Assembly: GCA_020629315.1 (NCBI GenBank)
Contig: JAHDDO010000016.1
Span: forward strand, 42,872-88,451
Length of the DNA stretch: 45,580 nucleotides
DNA from: Saprospiraceae bacterium
GTDB lineage: Bacteria > Bacteroidota > Bacteroidia > Chitinophagales > Saprospiraceae
Direction: 5' to 3'
A model generated the notes under the pieces. The model was not told where the DNA came from. It was given only the letters and a program-made list of their open reading frames with translations, and searched no databases. Each line of letters starts with the position of its first letter. The first letter of the stretch is position 1. Positions 17,615 through 27,737 of the stretch are shown here, one piece after another. Made by a program: the position numbers and the translations under genes.

Positions 17615-17737
17615 AATAATTGTTGTTAGTTGTAAGACAAACAAGCTTATGAATGACCACTATAAATATATGTTAAAACAAATTATATATGTGTGTATCT
17701 AATTTTCTTGAGTCTATTTAAATAGTGGATGAAGAAT

Positions 17738-17770
17738 AAAAAAGGGATGCAAAATTTGCATCCCTTTTTT
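17738..17770. terminator. Bidirectional terminator, mainly for the SCP2 gene
   Basis: GGGATGCAAA (17744-17753) and TTTGCATCCC (17755-17764) flanked by A6 on the left and T6 or more on the right. It lies 24-56 bp past the SCP2 stop in the minus direction, where the A run reads as a T tract. Confidence 0.85.
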
Positions 17771-17793
17771 TATTCTTTGCTATTGCTGTTTTA

Positions 17794-18087
17794 TTACAGC
17801 AAAGATTGGATCTTCATGGCGAGACCCATATCACCTGAGATCTTTACCTTACCTGACATCACGGCCATCATAGGGTTTAGATCACCGGTCACTAGTTTTT
17901 GAAAATTCTCTGGACTCATCGTCAGTGTGCAAGCTGCTTCCTTATCTTCGCTACTTACCACATTTTTATCGCCAGTACCATCTATAAAGACCTTATCATC
18001 ACCAAAGTCGAACTTTAATGTTGATCCTAATGCAGCGGCACCATCAGCCTTTTGTTGTATACCTTCCAGTAATGCGGAAAAATCCAT
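17794..18087 (-). CDS. SCP2 sterol-binding domain protein
   Basis: 97 residues, a single SCP2/sterol-transfer domain without signal peptide. It starts MDFSALLEGIQQKADGAAA and ends with the typical MMAVMSGKVKISGDMGLAMK and a terminal SLL. The TLTMSPENFQKLVTGDLNP segment before it is also characteristic. In bacteria such proteins bind hydrophobic or acyl-chain ligands in the cytosol; the true ligand is unknown. It is transcribed away from the biotin-carboxylase operon, with 118 bp between starts, and has a strong terminator. Confidence 0.88.
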   Translation of the reverse strand: MDFSALLEGIQQKADGAAALGSTLKFDFGDDKVFIDGTGDKNVVSSEDKEAACTLTMSPENFQKLVTGDLNPMMAVMSGKVKISGDMGLAMKIQSLL

Positions 18088-18177
18088 AATCTTATTTTGT
18101 GTTTATTTAAATATTCACTTTCACTAACAAGGTAATTAATGCTTTCGTTCAACGAATAACTTTAGTGCCTATTTTTT

Positions 18178-18185
18178 TACTTTTG
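18178..18185 (+). promoter_or_regulatory. Possible -7 element of the carboxylase operon
   Basis: TACTTTTG matches TAnnTTTG exactly and ends 20 bp before the ATG at 18206. No clear TTG is found 19 bp further upstream, so support is moderate. Confidence 0.4.
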
Positions 18186-18205
18186 AGCTTCATTTCCATT
18201 ACGAT

Positions 18206-18688
18206 ATGCAAGAAAAATTCATAGTTAACATAGATGAGTATCAAAAGCCATTGGAAATTGGCGATCTAGAAAAGCTAGATGTCGTCCAATTAGGCGCTGA
18301 TGAATATCATTTTTTACACGAAGGGAAAAAGTGGATAGTCCAATGTCTCGAAAGAGATTTTAAGAATAAACGGTACTTGCTATCATTCAATGGTTCTCAG
18401 CAGTGGGTTAGCCTCCAAGATTCGTATGACCTTTTAGTTAAGAATATGGGTCTGGCTGATAAAGTAGTCCAGAACATTACCTCTTTAGTGGCTCCTATGC
18501 CTGGGCTAGTGCTAGAAATATTGGTCAATGAAGGTGATGAAATAGCAAAAGGGGAAAATTTGATGATTCTTGAAGCTATGAAAATGGAGAACGTGCTAAA
18601 ATCTCCTGCTGATGTTGTAATAAAATCTATCAGTGTCTCCAAAGGTGATGCTGTGGAGAAAGCGCAAATTCTAATTCACTTTGCTTGA
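18206..18688 (+). CDS. Biotin carboxyl carrier protein of an acyl-CoA carboxylase
   Basis: 160 residues. The C-terminal biotinyl domain (residues about 90-160) has LVAPMPGLVLEILVNEGDEI and the biotinylation motif EAMKMENVL with K126 as the acceptor. The N-terminal 85 residues (LDVVQLGADEYHFLHEGKKW) are of the type found in carriers of Bacteroidota propionyl-CoA or related carboxylases rather than classical AccB, so an acyl-CoA carboxylase broader than acetyl-CoA is likely. It is followed 9 bp later by the biotin carboxylase. No carboxyltransferase subunit is present in the window. Confidence 0.87.
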   Translation: MQEKFIVNIDEYQKPLEIGDLEKLDVVQLGADEYHFLHEGKKWIVQCLERDFKNKRYLLSFNGSQQWVSLQDSYDLLVKNMGLADKVVQNITSLVAPMPGLVLEILVNEGDEIAKGENLMILEAMKMENVLKSPADVVIKSISVSKGDAVEKAQILIHFA

Positions 18689-18697
18689 TCATTAGTT

Positions 18698-20131
18698 ATG
18701 AAGAAAATTTTAATTGCAAATAGAGGTGAGATTGCTTTGCGTGTTATGCGAACCGCAAAATCTATGGGTATTGCTACAGTGGCTGTATATTCAGAAGTAG
18801 ATAGAGAGGCTCCATTTGTAGCTTTTGCCGATGAAGCATACTGTATAGGTCCAGCTCCATCAAGCCAATCGTACTTAGATCAGGATAAGATCATAGGCGT
18901 GGCGAAAGAAACGAATTCAGACGGTATTCACCCAGGCTATGGTTTCTTAAGTGAAAATGCAGGGTTTGCGGAGAAAGTAGCCGCCGCAGGGATCCGATTT
19001 ATTGGACCTAGTTCGCACTCCATAACAATTATGGGAAGTAAACTAGCGGCAAAGGATGCAGTAAAGCAGTATGATATTCCTATGGTGCCAGGCACTGATG
19101 AAGCCATAGATGATATTCAAGCGGCTAAAGAAATGGCGGCAAGTATTGGCTATCCTATTTTGATAAAGGCTTCAGCAGGTGGCGGAGGTAAAGGTATGCG
19201 TGTTGTGGAAGATCCATCTGATTTCGAAGAGCAAATGGCTCGTGCGGTTAGTGAAGCAGAATCTTCGTTCGGTGATGGAGCGGTATTTATTGAAAAATTT
19301 ATCACCTCACCTAGACACATAGAAATCCAAGTACTGGCAGATAGCCATGGAAATACAGTACATCTTTTTGAGCGTGAATGTTCTATTCAACGGCGGCACC
19401 AAAAAGTAGTGGAAGAGGCACCTTCCGCAGTGTTAACGCCGGAATTGAGAGCGGAAATGGGTCAAGCGGCCATCCGTGTGGCGAAGTCTTGCGATTACGA
19501 AGGAGCGGGTACTGTAGAATTCTTATTAGATGGAGATATGAATTTCTATTTTCTAGAAATGAATACCCGATTGCAGGTTGAGCATCCAGTGACTGAAATG
19601 ATAACCGGTGTCGATCTTGTCAAAGAACAAATCGAAGTAGCTAGAGGCAAATCATTATCGTTTACACAAGAAGATCTGTCTATCCAAGGACATGCGATAG
19701 AGCTACGTGTTTATGCAGAAGATCCATTGAATAAGTTCTTACCTTCGATAGGTACCTTGCATACATATAGGAAACCTACTGGTGTCGGTGTCCGTGTGGA
19801 TGATGGATTCAGAGAAGGTATGGAGATTCCTATTCATTATGATCCGATGATCGCAAAGTTAGCCGTGTATGGAAAAGATAGAGCGGAAGCCATGGATCGT
19901 TTGATACAAGCTATTGACAACTATCATATTGAAGGGATTCAAACTACACTGCCATTTGGGAAATTTGTTATGCAACATCCAGCGTTTAGGTCGGGTGATA
20001 TTGATACCCATTTTGTAAAGAAGTATTTTACAGAAGAAGGTAGACAAGCTTTATTACAATCAGAAAAAGAACTGTGGGCTAAAGCCGCTTTATATATTTA
20101 TTTAGAAGATAGTAGGAAACTTAGATACTAA
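18698..20131 (+). CDS. accC: Biotin carboxylase subunit of an acyl-CoA carboxylase
   Basis: 477-residue ATP-grasp enzyme that carboxylates biotin on the carrier encoded just upstream. It has the N-terminal [36 protein letters not shown], the glycine-rich ATP loop [50 protein letters not shown] and [20 protein letters not shown], all canonical, with normal length. The last base of the stop is shared with the next gene (TAATG), tying it to a UDP-sugar gene of unrelated pathway. The symbol is by family; the physiological substrate complex may be propionyl-CoA carboxylase. Confidence 0.93.
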   Translation: MKKILIANRGEIALRVMRTAKSMGIATVAVYSEVDREAPFVAFADEAYCIGPAPSSQSYLDQDKIIGVAKETNSDGIHPGYGFLSENAGFAEKVAAAGIRFIGPSSHSITIMGSKLAAKDAVKQYDIPMVPGTDEAIDDIQAAKEMAASIGYPILIKASAGGGGKGMRVVEDPSDFEEQMARAVSEAESSFGDGAVFIEKFITSPRHIEIQVLADSHGNTVHLFERECSIQRRHQKVVEEAPSAVLTPELRAEMGQAAIRVAKSCDYEGAGTVEFLLDGDMNFYFLEMNTRLQVEHPVTEMITGVDLVKEQIEVARGKSLSFTQEDLSIQGHAIELRVYAEDPLNKFLPSIGTLHTYRKPTGVGVRVDDGFREGMEIPIHYDPMIAKLAVYGKDRAEAMDRLIQAIDNYHIEGIQTTLPFGKFVMQHPAFRSGDIDTHFVKKYFTEEGRQALLQSEKELWAKAALYIYLEDSRKLRY

Positions 20132-21069
20132 TGAAACAACGTGTTTTAATAACAGGAGCGGCAGGTTTTTTAGGTTCACATCTATGTGATCGTTTTATTA
20201 AGGAAGGCTTCGAAGTAATAGGAATGGATAACCTGCTTACGGGCCGGATGTCGAATATCGAACATTTGATGCCTTTAGAAGATTTTCACTTTTATCATCA
20301 TGACGTGAGCAAATATGTACACGTCCCAGGTTCACTAGATTATATACTTCATTTTGCTTCACCAGCAAGCCCAATTGATTATCTGAAGATGCCTATCCAA
20401 ACCATGAAAGTGGGAAGTTTAGGCACGCATAATTTATTAGGTCTAGCTAAGGCTAAGCAAGCCCGTTTTATGATCGCTTCTACTTCTGAGGTGTATGGAG
20501 ATCCATTAGTCCATCCTCAGTCAGAAGAATATTGGGGTAATGTAAATCCAATCGGACCTAGAGGGGTGTATGATGAAGCCAAACGATTTCAGGAAGCATT
20601 GACCATGGCGTATCACAATTACCATGGAATAGAGACGCGTATTGTGCGGATTTTCAATACCTACGGACCTCGAATGCGTGTCGATGATGGCCGTGCGTTA
20701 CCTGCCTTTTTTAGCCAAGCTATCCGCGGTGAAGATTTGACCGTTTTTGGTGATGGATCACAAACCCGTTCATTTTGTTATGTAGCCGATCAAGTTGATG
20801 GGATATTCAAATTATTAATGTCTGATTATCATTTGCCCGTAAATATTGGCAACCCGAATGAGGTTACTATTAAAGATGTTGCCTTAGAGGTATTGGCTTT
20901 AGTGGGTTCCGAGTCCAAGCTATGTTACAAAGAGCTTCCTACAGATGATCCTAAGGTCCGTCAACCAGATATCACTAAGGCTAGATCCATCCTAGGGTGG
21001 GCACCTAAGGTAGATCGAAGCGAAGGATTCAAACACACCTTAGCATACTTCAGGACTGTAGTTCAGTAA
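20131..21069 (+). CDS. UDP-glucuronate decarboxylase (UDP-xylose synthase), extended SDR
   Basis: 312 residues. Converts UDP-glucuronate to UDP-xylose with bound NAD. Visible signatures are the Rossmann motif [49 protein letters not shown] (specific to UXS enzymes), [14 protein letters not shown], the catalytic Y-x3-K in [30 protein letters not shown] and [14 protein letters not shown]. The length is standard. Translation is coupled to accC by the TAATG overlap, an odd pairing. The product could feed the polysaccharide genes that start about 1.6 kb away. Confidence 0.92.
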   Translation: MKQRVLITGAAGFLGSHLCDRFIKEGFEVIGMDNLLTGRMSNIEHLMPLEDFHFYHHDVSKYVHVPGSLDYILHFASPASPIDYLKMPIQTMKVGSLGTHNLLGLAKAKQARFMIASTSEVYGDPLVHPQSEEYWGNVNPIGPRGVYDEAKRFQEALTMAYHNYHGIETRIVRIFNTYGPRMRVDDGRALPAFFSQAIRGEDLTVFGDGSQTRSFCYVADQVDGIFKLLMSDYHLPVNIGNPNEVTIKDVALEVLALVGSESKLCYKELPTDDPKVRQPDITKARSILGWAPKVDRSEGFKHTLAYFRTVVQ

Positions 21070-21289
21070 AGATTCACGTTTTTTGGGCGCTATTTCACGT
21101 TTTTTGGTTCGCACCCTTCGATTTTTGGTTTTGAGTATTCCGGACAGGGATAGGCAAGGTTTAGTGCTGATCGGTGCATACCCATTCTTAGCTTCCGCCT
21201 GACAGGTAGATCAGTACCGGAGCCCTCTATGGGCGCAGCCTGAGATAGCCCGGCCAGCAGCCATTGGCTGCTGGGTCCGCCTACTATCT
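21070..21289. other. Intergenic region with direct repeats and GC-rich dyads
   Basis: 220 bp between convergent genes. The first 45 bp hold two copies of TCACGTTTTTTGG and a third partial copy (GATTTTTGG). From about 21140 the DNA becomes GC-rich with GTGCTGATC facing GATCAGTAC, GCCCTCTATGGGC, and CCAGCAGCC-ATT-GGCTGCTGG (21254-21274), a perfect 9-bp stem. No T run follows the last hairpin. No gene is evident. Confidence 0.5.
21254..21274. terminator. Strong hairpin downstream of both convergent genes
   Basis: CCAGCAGCC and GGCTGCTGG around ATT, 16 bp past the T9SS stop on the minus strand and 185 bp past the decarboxylase stop. It lacks a T tract, so the terminator role is uncertain; transcript-end stabilisation is also possible. 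Confidence 0.4.
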
Positions 21290-22699
21290 TTATATCTTTT
21301 GGAAATACGCTTGGCCTATATTTTCACTATCGGTATAGAGTAAATAATAGCTTCCGCTCGGCCAATCTTGCACATTCAAGGTACTATGGTCGCTACTACT
21401 TTTTTGGATCATCAATTGGCCTTGCTGGTCATAGACCTGAATCGTAGCCGAAGGGGTAGGTTCGAATGGCAAGGTGAGCTCAATGTAATCCTGAGTAGGG
21501 TTCGGGAACACGGATAAGGTCAGTGGTTTAGGTGCAGGGTCGGTCGAAACCATAGCTAGATTTCCGAACTTGTTTACATACATATTGAGAAAGCCATACG
21601 ATGTGTTACTAAAGACTAAATATCCACACATAATTAAATTGCCATCATTGTCAACATTCATATTCAGCATACTAGCTCCTTCTAATAAGTCTGAAATATC
21701 TGCCTCTTCAATGATATCCCGTAATCGAATCAATCGAGTAAAGCTCAAGTCTTTTTCGAGGACTACTATACCGGGCCAATTATCTTCTGTCGTTTGACCC
21801 AAAATATAAATGCGTTCATCCACGATCCGAATGTCTTCAATAAACATTAAGTGTTCTCGAATTGAAATACCGATCTCATCATTGGTGCTTAGGTTAATAT
21901 AGTTTAGGTCAATTTCATTAGAGGCTATATTACCTTGTGGGATAAATAGGAGTTCGTCCTCGGACAACATAGTGGACATAACGCCCGACGAAAACCCGGG
22001 ATGTGTGGCATTGAACGTATCCTGCTCGGCTATGGCTCCATCAGCATCCAGCACATATCGAAAGATGCCCGTAGCGCTTGCGCCATCCAGCATCATTAAA
22101 TGGGTACGTTGCTGGTTATCTATATATGCGTGACTTTCAAAAAGGCCAAAAACACCGCCTTCAAGATTCGTTTCCCAGACTTGTTCAAAATCAGTATTGT
22201 ATTTTCTGAGGACTGTGGTGCTTGTCAAGAAATCGTAAAAGACGCCAATCATATGGTCATCATTTGTTTTAATCAGTTCATTAATATCCTGAAGATCTAG
22301 GGGTAAAGCGTCGATCACATCACCATTTTGATCAAGCTTAGTAATACTCGCTTGTAAACTGACATTAGACGTCGAGCTAGCGGCTACATAAAAGTGTTCG
22401 TCAATCTCTATGGCAGCCACACCGATATCCAGACGAATAGCTTGCAAAGGACTCACTATATAATTTCTATTCCAAAGCTCATTACCAGCAGGGTCAAACA
22501 AGGTAACATTGACATCTTGGGATAAGGTATCTAGGTTTTCTGAGTTTTTAGTGCCTACGGATAGGAAACCTCCATCATTAGTTTGGATAAGTTCATGACT
22601 TTCATCGAATCGGTCTATGAACTGTGTAGAGACCCAATAATCTTGGGCATTTAAAGAAATTGTAATAAGGGATAGAAGAAGAATGGATACTGTTCTCAT
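21290..22699 (-). CDS. Secreted protein with T9SS sorting domain
   Basis: 469 residues. Signal peptide MRTVSILLLSLITISLNAQ. The body has repeated beta-blades with SHELIQTNDGGFLSVGT, an ITKLDQNGDVIDALP segment and MNVDNDGNLIMCGYLVF, the pattern of propeller-like repeat proteins that in Bacteroidota precede a sorting domain. The C-terminal domain starts at LSVFPNPTQDYIELTL and includes QVYDQQGQLMIQKS, WPSGSYYLLY and a final YFQKI. It is translated 15 bp after the GT2 gene in the same direction and may be cotranscribed with it, though its role in polysaccharide synthesis is not obvious. Confidence 0.85.
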   Translation of the reverse strand: MRTVSILLLSLITISLNAQDYWVSTQFIDRFDESHELIQTNDGGFLSVGTKNSENLDTLSQDVNVTLFDPAGNELWNRNYIVSPLQAIRLDIGVAAIEIDEHFYVAASSTSNVSLQASITKLDQNGDVIDALPLDLQDINELIKTNDDHMIGVFYDFLTSTTVLRKYNTDFEQVWETNLEGGVFGLFESHAYIDNQQRTHLMMLDGASATGIFRYVLDADGAIAEQDTFNATHPGFSSGVMSTMLSEDELLFIPQGNIASNEIDLNYINLSTNDEIGISIREHLMFIEDIRIVDERIYILGQTTEDNWPGIVVLEKDLSFTRLIRLRDIIEEADISDLLEGASMLNMNVDNDGNLIMCGYLVFSNTSYGFLNMYVNKFGNLAMVSTDPAPKPLTLSVFPNPTQDYIELTLPFEPTPSATIQVYDQQGQLMIQKSSSDHSTLNVQDWPSGSYYLLYTDSENIGQAYFQKI

Positions 22700-22714
22700 T
22701 AGTACTGTTTTGTT

Positions 22715-23761
22715 TTAGTCAAATTTACTTTTTTCTCCTTTGACGACGAGATTGATAAAACGCTTGAAGTCAAACCAAAGGAAAAAAGTGGCTTTTCTAA
22801 ATAAGTAAAGGGATGAAACTGGGGAAACGCTGCTATAAAACGTCTTTCTTTTTTCTTTTATCGTTTTTCGGTTGGTTATCCAGGTACGTTTCCAAGCTTC
22901 TATCATAATTTTTAGAAAGGTCCATCGAAAGGTTACAATGTCGATAAGAAGCACCATCAAATATTTAAAAAACATGAAAGGTGCATTCAATATCTTAAAA
23001 CTGGTCGGCAATAACTTATAGTAGCTGTATAAGATATTTTCCTGGATTCCAATGATATATTCCGTAGACATGATTTTATCTACGGATTGACTGATTTTGT
23101 GTGTTACGATAGCCTTTGGTGCATAAACACTTTTATAACCGGCTATAGTTGCTCTTAGTCCTAATTCGGCATCCTCGTATCCCGTATCAAAGAATGGATC
23201 GAATAGTCCAATATGGTCCAGCATGTTTCGCTCATACAAGCAAGCGCCAGCGCAAGGGCCCCAATGTGAGATGACGGACCTATACTTTTTTGCCGGTTGA
23301 CTGAATCCAATAGGTACAATTTCGGAGGTATTGATAAACTGATGTCCTACGTTATCTAGGTATTCTGGATTATCGGCACGGAGCATTCGACAACTGATTA
23401 GTTGTGCCTTTTCGCTGTTTGCAATACGGATCATTTCAGTGAGCCACTCCGGATGCGCCATGGCATCATTATTAAGCATGGCTAGATAGTCATAATCTAT
23501 ATTTTTGTCGAGAAAGAGCTGATATAGGTGGTTAGATCCTTTGGCAAAGCCTAGATTTTCTGGGCTATAGTAGACGTGTACTTTAGGCGTATTCGCGAAT
23601 GCTTCTTTGAGTGTTTGGTATTCATTGTTTTCTGACGCATTATCCAGCACCATGATGTGCACATCTGGATATTTTTGCAACAGAAGAGAAGAAATACAAG
23701 CGATCGTATCCTCTAGTCCATTCCAATTAATCACTAAAACGGGAAGGGCCTTTTGTTTCAC
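22715..23761 (-). CDS. Glycosyltransferase family 2, rhamnosyltransferase-like
   Basis: 348 residues. GT-A domain at the N-terminus: LPVLVINWNGLEDTIACISS, IMVLDNASENNEYQTL, YSPENLGFAKGSNHLY and LAMLNNDAMAHPEWL with NNDA in place of the DXD. The acceptor side includes SHWGPCAGACLYERNMLDHI, FFDTGYEDAELGLRA and THKISQSVDK. A hydrophobic stretch (about 268-290) and a basic C-terminus suggest membrane association. This type often transfers rhamnose or another 6-deoxysugar, which agrees with rmlA and rmlB immediately upstream. It starts 28 bp after the rmlA stop. Confidence 0.87.
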   Translation of the reverse strand: MKQKALPVLVINWNGLEDTIACISSLLLQKYPDVHIMVLDNASENNEYQTLKEAFANTPKVHVYYSPENLGFAKGSNHLYQLFLDKNIDYDYLAMLNNDAMAHPEWLTEMIRIANSEKAQLISCRMLRADNPEYLDNVGHQFINTSEIVPIGFSQPAKKYRSVISHWGPCAGACLYERNMLDHIGLFDPFFDTGYEDAELGLRATIAGYKSVYAPKAIVTHKISQSVDKIMSTEYIIGIQENILYSYYKLLPTSFKILNAPFMFFKYLMVLLIDIVTFRWTFLKIMIEAWKRTWITNRKTIKEKRKTFYSSVSPVSSLYLFRKATFFLWFDFKRFINLVVKGEKSKFD

Positions 23762-23789
23762 CTTGTAAAGGTATTCATTGAAAAGGGAT

Positions 23790-24656
23790 CTAAGACATCT
23801 TTGGCAATCTAGCTAGGTATTCGCCATACCCACTTTTAGCATATTTGTGTGCCAGGGCCATTAATTGGTCATCATCGATGAATCCCATTTGCCAAGCGAC
23901 TTCTTCGATGCATCCCACTTTTAATCCTTGCCTTTTTTCGATAACACTAATAAATTCTCCAGCTTCAAGCAATGATTCATGTGTACCTGTATCCAACCAT
24001 GCATACCCTCTACTCATCAATCGGACCTCGAGTTTTCCTTGGGATAAGTAATACTTATTCACGTCAGTGATCTCGTATTCACCACGAGCGCTAGGCTCGA
24101 TATTCTTAGCTACATCTACGACGGTATTATCATAGAAGTATAAACCCGGCACTGCAAAGTTAGATTTGGGTTGTTCTGGTTTTTCTTCAATGGAAATTAC
24201 TTTTCCTCCTTCATCAAACTCGACTACACCATATCGTTCAGGATCGGTTACTGGATAACCGAATACAATTCCTCCATCTGGTTGGCTACAAGATTGAATT
24301 AATTCAGATAAGCCATTACCGTAGAATATATTGTCTCCTAAGATTAAAGAAGCGGCATCGCCATTGATAAAATCCTCACCTAGCACGAAGGCTTGTGCCA
24401 AACCATTAGGTACATGCTGAACAGTGTATTGAATATTGCATCCAATATCACTACCATCACCTAGCATCGACTCGAAAAGGCCAATATGTTGAGGCGTTGA
24501 TATAATCAGGATATCTCTAATGCCAGCGAGCATCAAAGTAGAAAGCGGATAATAGATCATCGGCTTATCATAAACAGGCATTAGCTGCTTACTAATAGAT
24601 AAGGTTAATGGGTACAAGCGAGTCCCACTTCCTCCGGCTAGGATAATCCCTTTCAT
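23790..24656 (-). CDS. rmlA: Glucose-1-phosphate thymidylyltransferase
   Basis: 288 residues from ATG at 24656; 22 upstream in-frame codons overlap rmlB and are not conserved. Forms dTDP-glucose from dTTP and glucose-1-phosphate. Motifs: [88 protein letters not shown] and [13 protein letters not shown], with normal length. The start overlaps the rmlB stop (ATGA, 24653-24656). No rmlC or rmlD lies in the window. Confidence 0.96.
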   Translation of the reverse strand: MKGIILAGGSGTRLYPLTLSISKQLMPVYDKPMIYYPLSTLMLAGIRDILIISTPQHIGLFESMLGDGSDIGCNIQYTVQHVPNGLAQAFVLGEDFINGDAASLILGDNIFYGNGLSELIQSCSQPDGGIVFGYPVTDPERYGVVEFDEGGKVISIEEKPEQPKSNFAVPGLYFYDNTVVDVAKNIEPSARGEYEITDVNKYYLSQGKLEVRLMSRGYAWLDTGTHESLLEAGEFISVIEKRQGLKVGCIEEVAWQMGFIDDDQLMALAHKYAKSGYGEYLARLPKMS

Positions 24657-25705
24657 ACGCGATTTGTGTAATGTTTTTCGTAATACTCTTTGTAATTGCC
24701 GCTCGTAATATTTTCGAGCCATGCTTTATTAGACAGATACCAATCCACAGTGCTTTCCATACCTTCTCTTACTCCAAAAGTCGGTTCCCAAGAAAGGTGA
24801 TCCTTAATTTTGCTAGCATCGATAGCATAGCGCTTATCATGACCAGCTCTATCTTTCACAAATCGAATTTTCTCTCTGGCACTTCCTTGTGCTCTTCCCA
24901 GTCTAGAATCTACTATATCACAAAGCATTTCGACCAATTCGATATTTTTCATCTCATTGTTTCCGCCAATGTTGTAGGTTTCTCCTGTTTTCCCTTGGTG
25001 GAAAACCAAATCAATCGCTTCTACATGATCTTGCACATATAACCAATCTCTAACATTAGTCCCATCGCCATACACCGGCAGGTCTCGCTCATTTACAATG
25101 TTATTGATGATTAATGGAACCAGCTTTTCTGGAAATTGAAACGGGCCATAATTATTAGAACAGTTAGAAATCTTTATATCCATCCCATAGGTATGATGAT
25201 AGGCTCTCACTAGATGATCCGAGCTTGCTTTTGATGCACTATAAGGGGATCTAGGATCATATGGCGTTGTTTCTTCGAATAGTCCTTCATCGCCTAAGCT
25301 ACCATATACTTCATCCGTAGAGATATGGTAAAAGGTATGTTGCCCATCATCCTGCCAGCTTACTTTGGCTTGGTTTAGCAAGTTAGCTGTACCGATGATA
25401 TTTGTTCTGAGAAACACCAATGGATCCTCAATGCTTCGATCCACGTGGGATTCAGCAGCCAGGTGAATCACATCTGTGATATTGTGTGATTCGAAGACCT
25501 GCTTGATGGCTTCGGCATCATTAATATCAATCCGTTCAAAGGAGTAATTATCTTTTGATTGGATATCATCTAGCGATGCTAAATTTCCGGCGTAGGTTAA
25601 TTTGTCTAGGTTAACAATTTTATACTGAGGATATTTGGTAACAAAGTGCCGTACCACATGATTGCCTATAAAGCCGGCTCCTCCTGTGATGAGAATGTTT
25701 TTCAT
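24653..25705 (-). CDS. rmlB: dTDP-glucose 4,6-dehydratase
   Basis: 350 residues from ATG at 25705, which directly precedes [17 protein letters not shown]; three further codons are open upstream. Converts dTDP-glucose to dTDP-4-keto-6-deoxyglucose. Motifs: [54 protein letters not shown] with the Y-x3-K pair, [36 protein letters not shown]. It is the first gene of the rmlB-rmlA-GT2 series and has about 130 bp of non-coding DNA upstream before the GT4 gene. Confidence 0.96.
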   Translation of the reverse strand: MKNILITGGAGFIGNHVVRHFVTKYPQYKIVNLDKLTYAGNLASLDDIQSKDNYSFERIDINDAEAIKQVFESHNITDVIHLAAESHVDRSIEDPLVFLRTNIIGTANLLNQAKVSWQDDGQHTFYHISTDEVYGSLGDEGLFEETTPYDPRSPYSASKASSDHLVRAYHHTYGMDIKISNCSNNYGPFQFPEKLVPLIINNIVNERDLPVYGDGTNVRDWLYVQDHVEAIDLVFHQGKTGETYNIGGNNEMKNIELVEMLCDIVDSRLGRAQGSAREKIRFVKDRAGHDKRYAIDASKIKDHLSWEPTFGVREGMESTVDWYLSNKAWLENITSGNYKEYYEKHYTNRV

Positions 25706-25835
25706 TACGAACAAATTTCATTAAAAGTGCTGCAAAGAAACCAATAATAGCTGATGTATTCAAAATCTGTAGTAAAATGTAATGTTAAGGGAGACTACAC
25801 AGAATGAATGATTAAGCAGGTTCCAGACCGCTTTA

Positions 25836-26852
25836 CTATGTTTTCATCAATGATCTGTAACATTGTTCGTAGACCTTTACGACTTGTTCGGCTGCAAACT
25901 GAGTGGTATATGCCTGCGTATCTATGGCCTCTTCTTTTTTTCGGATAGCGTTTTCAATCGAGTGTATCAATGCATCGCTATTCCATTGAATAAGTACGTC
26001 TCCAAATCTATATTTGCGCACATCATTACTTAATGAAATCCGTTGGTTACATACGACTGGAACCCCTGCAGCTATGCTTTCTAATAGTGAGTGGGGATAG
26101 GCCTTCACTATACCGGCATGTTTAGCTAATAAGATGGTGAGGTCGGCCTTTTTAAGGTAGGTATCGACATTCACAAATTTATTAACAATGTGTACTTGGT
26201 CAAGGATTCCGTAATGATGAGCCAGATTCTTTATTTGGGATTCAAATTGTCCTCTTAGCAATACGGTTATTTGATAATCCGGGCGTTTTTGAAGGGCTTC
26301 GAAGATGAGGGGTAGTCCTTTGTCTTTGATTTGAGATTCGGTCCAAGGGGAAGATGCCATCAAGATATGTCGACCATTGGTTTTTTCAGTGCTTGAAATT
26401 TTTTCCAGATTTACTACAGGCGGAATATGAAAAATGTTAGGGACCTTTTGCTCTAATAATTTTTCATATGAGATTTTATCCTCGAAGCAAAGGACCGCTT
26501 TATTTTTTGAAGCTAAAGAAATGGCAATACTCTCGTGTTTTTTCACGCTGAGTAAGGAGTTGCTTGTAATGGTAATAAGTTTAGGCTTTTGTAGCAGCTT
26601 TAGGTAGGATAAGTTCATGGGCCTTGGGCAAAAAATGTGGTGAATGTCATACTCTTTTTCCAGTTGGCGAAGGGTCTGCACTTTGGCTAAGCCATACGAC
26701 CATGCGGGGTACAGGTTATTTGGTTTTTTACTGGGATTAACTTGGACAAGTGTAGCGTCGAAGGTGGTCCGAAATGTTTTTATTTCGTTTAATACGGCCT
26801 CAGTTCCCTGAATGACTGGATCAGGGCTTGTATTATGAAGAATGATCTTCAT
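25836..26852 (-). CDS. Glycosyltransferase family 4 (GT-B)
   Basis: 338 residues. The N-terminal Rossmann half is poorly conserved (MKIILHNTSPDPVIQGTEAV). The C-terminal half shows the GT4 donor-binding region: HILMASSPWTESQIKDKGLP, TVLLRGQF, HIVNKFVNVDTYLKKADLTI, and the KAYPHSLLESIAAGVPVV stretch with the glutamate of the family E-x7-E position. Donor and acceptor are unknown. It lies between two intergenic gaps of about 130 and 60 bp in the leftward arm of the polysaccharide locus. Confidence 0.82.
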   Translation of the reverse strand: MKIILHNTSPDPVIQGTEAVLNEIKTFRTTFDATLVQVNPSKKPNNLYPAWSYGLAKVQTLRQLEKEYDIHHIFCPRPMNLSYLKLLQKPKLITITSNSLLSVKKHESIAISLASKNKAVLCFEDKISYEKLLEQKVPNIFHIPPVVNLEKISSTEKTNGRHILMASSPWTESQIKDKGLPLIFEALQKRPDYQITVLLRGQFESQIKNLAHHYGILDQVHIVNKFVNVDTYLKKADLTILLAKHAGIVKAYPHSLLESIAAGVPVVCNQRISLSNDVRKYRFGDVLIQWNSDALIHSIENAIRKKEEAIDTQAYTTQFAAEQVVKVYEQCYRSLMKT

Positions 26853-26911
26853 GTAAGTCTGATTGTGTTAAAAAGCTTAGCTAATTACTTGAGGTGGGGC
26901 AAAAATAAGCG

Positions 26912-27733
26912 TCAATCTGGACTATAAAAATAATTTCTTCCTTTTCTATGTAGAAGTCCATGCAAAAGGGCTAGGACGGCTACTTTTGTTTCACTGAGCC
27001 GGCCGGTAAACAACGTAAAGAGGGATTCTTTTACTAGAAAAAAACTCCAATTAATATATGTGCTCATTGGCGCCTGTAGCTTTCGGCCAAGTAGAAATCT
27101 GGATCGCCAATTGTAATACCGTTTAGCTAAGTGCTTTTTACCCAACAGCTGATTGTGCTGTACTTGATAGTCCTGAGATATCCCAAAGGTGTTTTTTGGG
27201 AAATGCGTAAATAAGAAAGCCATTTCTCCGCCAAAAAAGAAATCTACATCTAAAAACGGATGGGTTACAATCCCCTGTTTGCTAAATATGACAAAGGTGC
27301 CGGGTATGTATTGCAATTGCCCTAAGTTTCTAGCGTTCGTAATCCTCGTATTTTGATATAATAATGGATGCCGACCGCCATAACTAACTGCGTTTGCTGT
27401 TTTTATAGTAGGTCCAATGGCGTTCCAGTCTTCGGAATCCATCTTGGCTATCAATGGCCATACAATCTCGGCATTAAATTGCACATCATTATTTAGGTAT
27501 AGAACGTAGTCATACGCATTCTCAAGAAAGTGTGCAATTCCTTTATTTATGGCTGCGCCGAAGCCTAGGTTTTGGCCATTTTCTAGAACGGGATAATCTA
27601 GCTTTTCTAGTTTGCTTCCTTCATTATTAATAACACAAATATCAGCATTGGAAATGCGCTCACAGCGTTCGCATTGTTCTAGGAGTGAAGAGGTATCCTT
27701 AAAATGTATCAGTAAGATCAGCAATCGCTTCAT
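26912..27733 (-). CDS. Glycosyltransferase family 2
   Basis: 273 residues from ATG at 27733 (MKRLLILLIHF); eight open codons upstream are unlikely to be translated. GT-A features: ICVINNEGS, ENGQNLGFGAAINKGIAHF and VLYLNNDVQFNAEIVWPLIA with an NND in place of DXD. The FFFGGEMAFLFTHFPKNTFG segment occupies the usual acceptor-side acidic motif position. The C-terminus is basic with a hydrophobic patch. It is short for the family but complete. It is the first gene of the leftward arm. Confidence 0.82.
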   Translation of the reverse strand: MKRLLILLIHFKDTSSLLEQCERCERISNADICVINNEGSKLEKLDYPVLENGQNLGFGAAINKGIAHFLENAYDYVLYLNNDVQFNAEIVWPLIAKMDSEDWNAIGPTIKTANAVSYGGRHPLLYQNTRITNARNLGQLQYIPGTFVIFSKQGIVTHPFLDVDFFFGGEMAFLFTHFPKNTFGISQDYQVQHNQLLGKKHLAKRYYNWRSRFLLGRKLQAPMSTYINWSFFLVKESLFTLFTGRLSETKVAVLALLHGLLHRKGRNYFYSPD

Positions 27734-27737
27734 CAGA

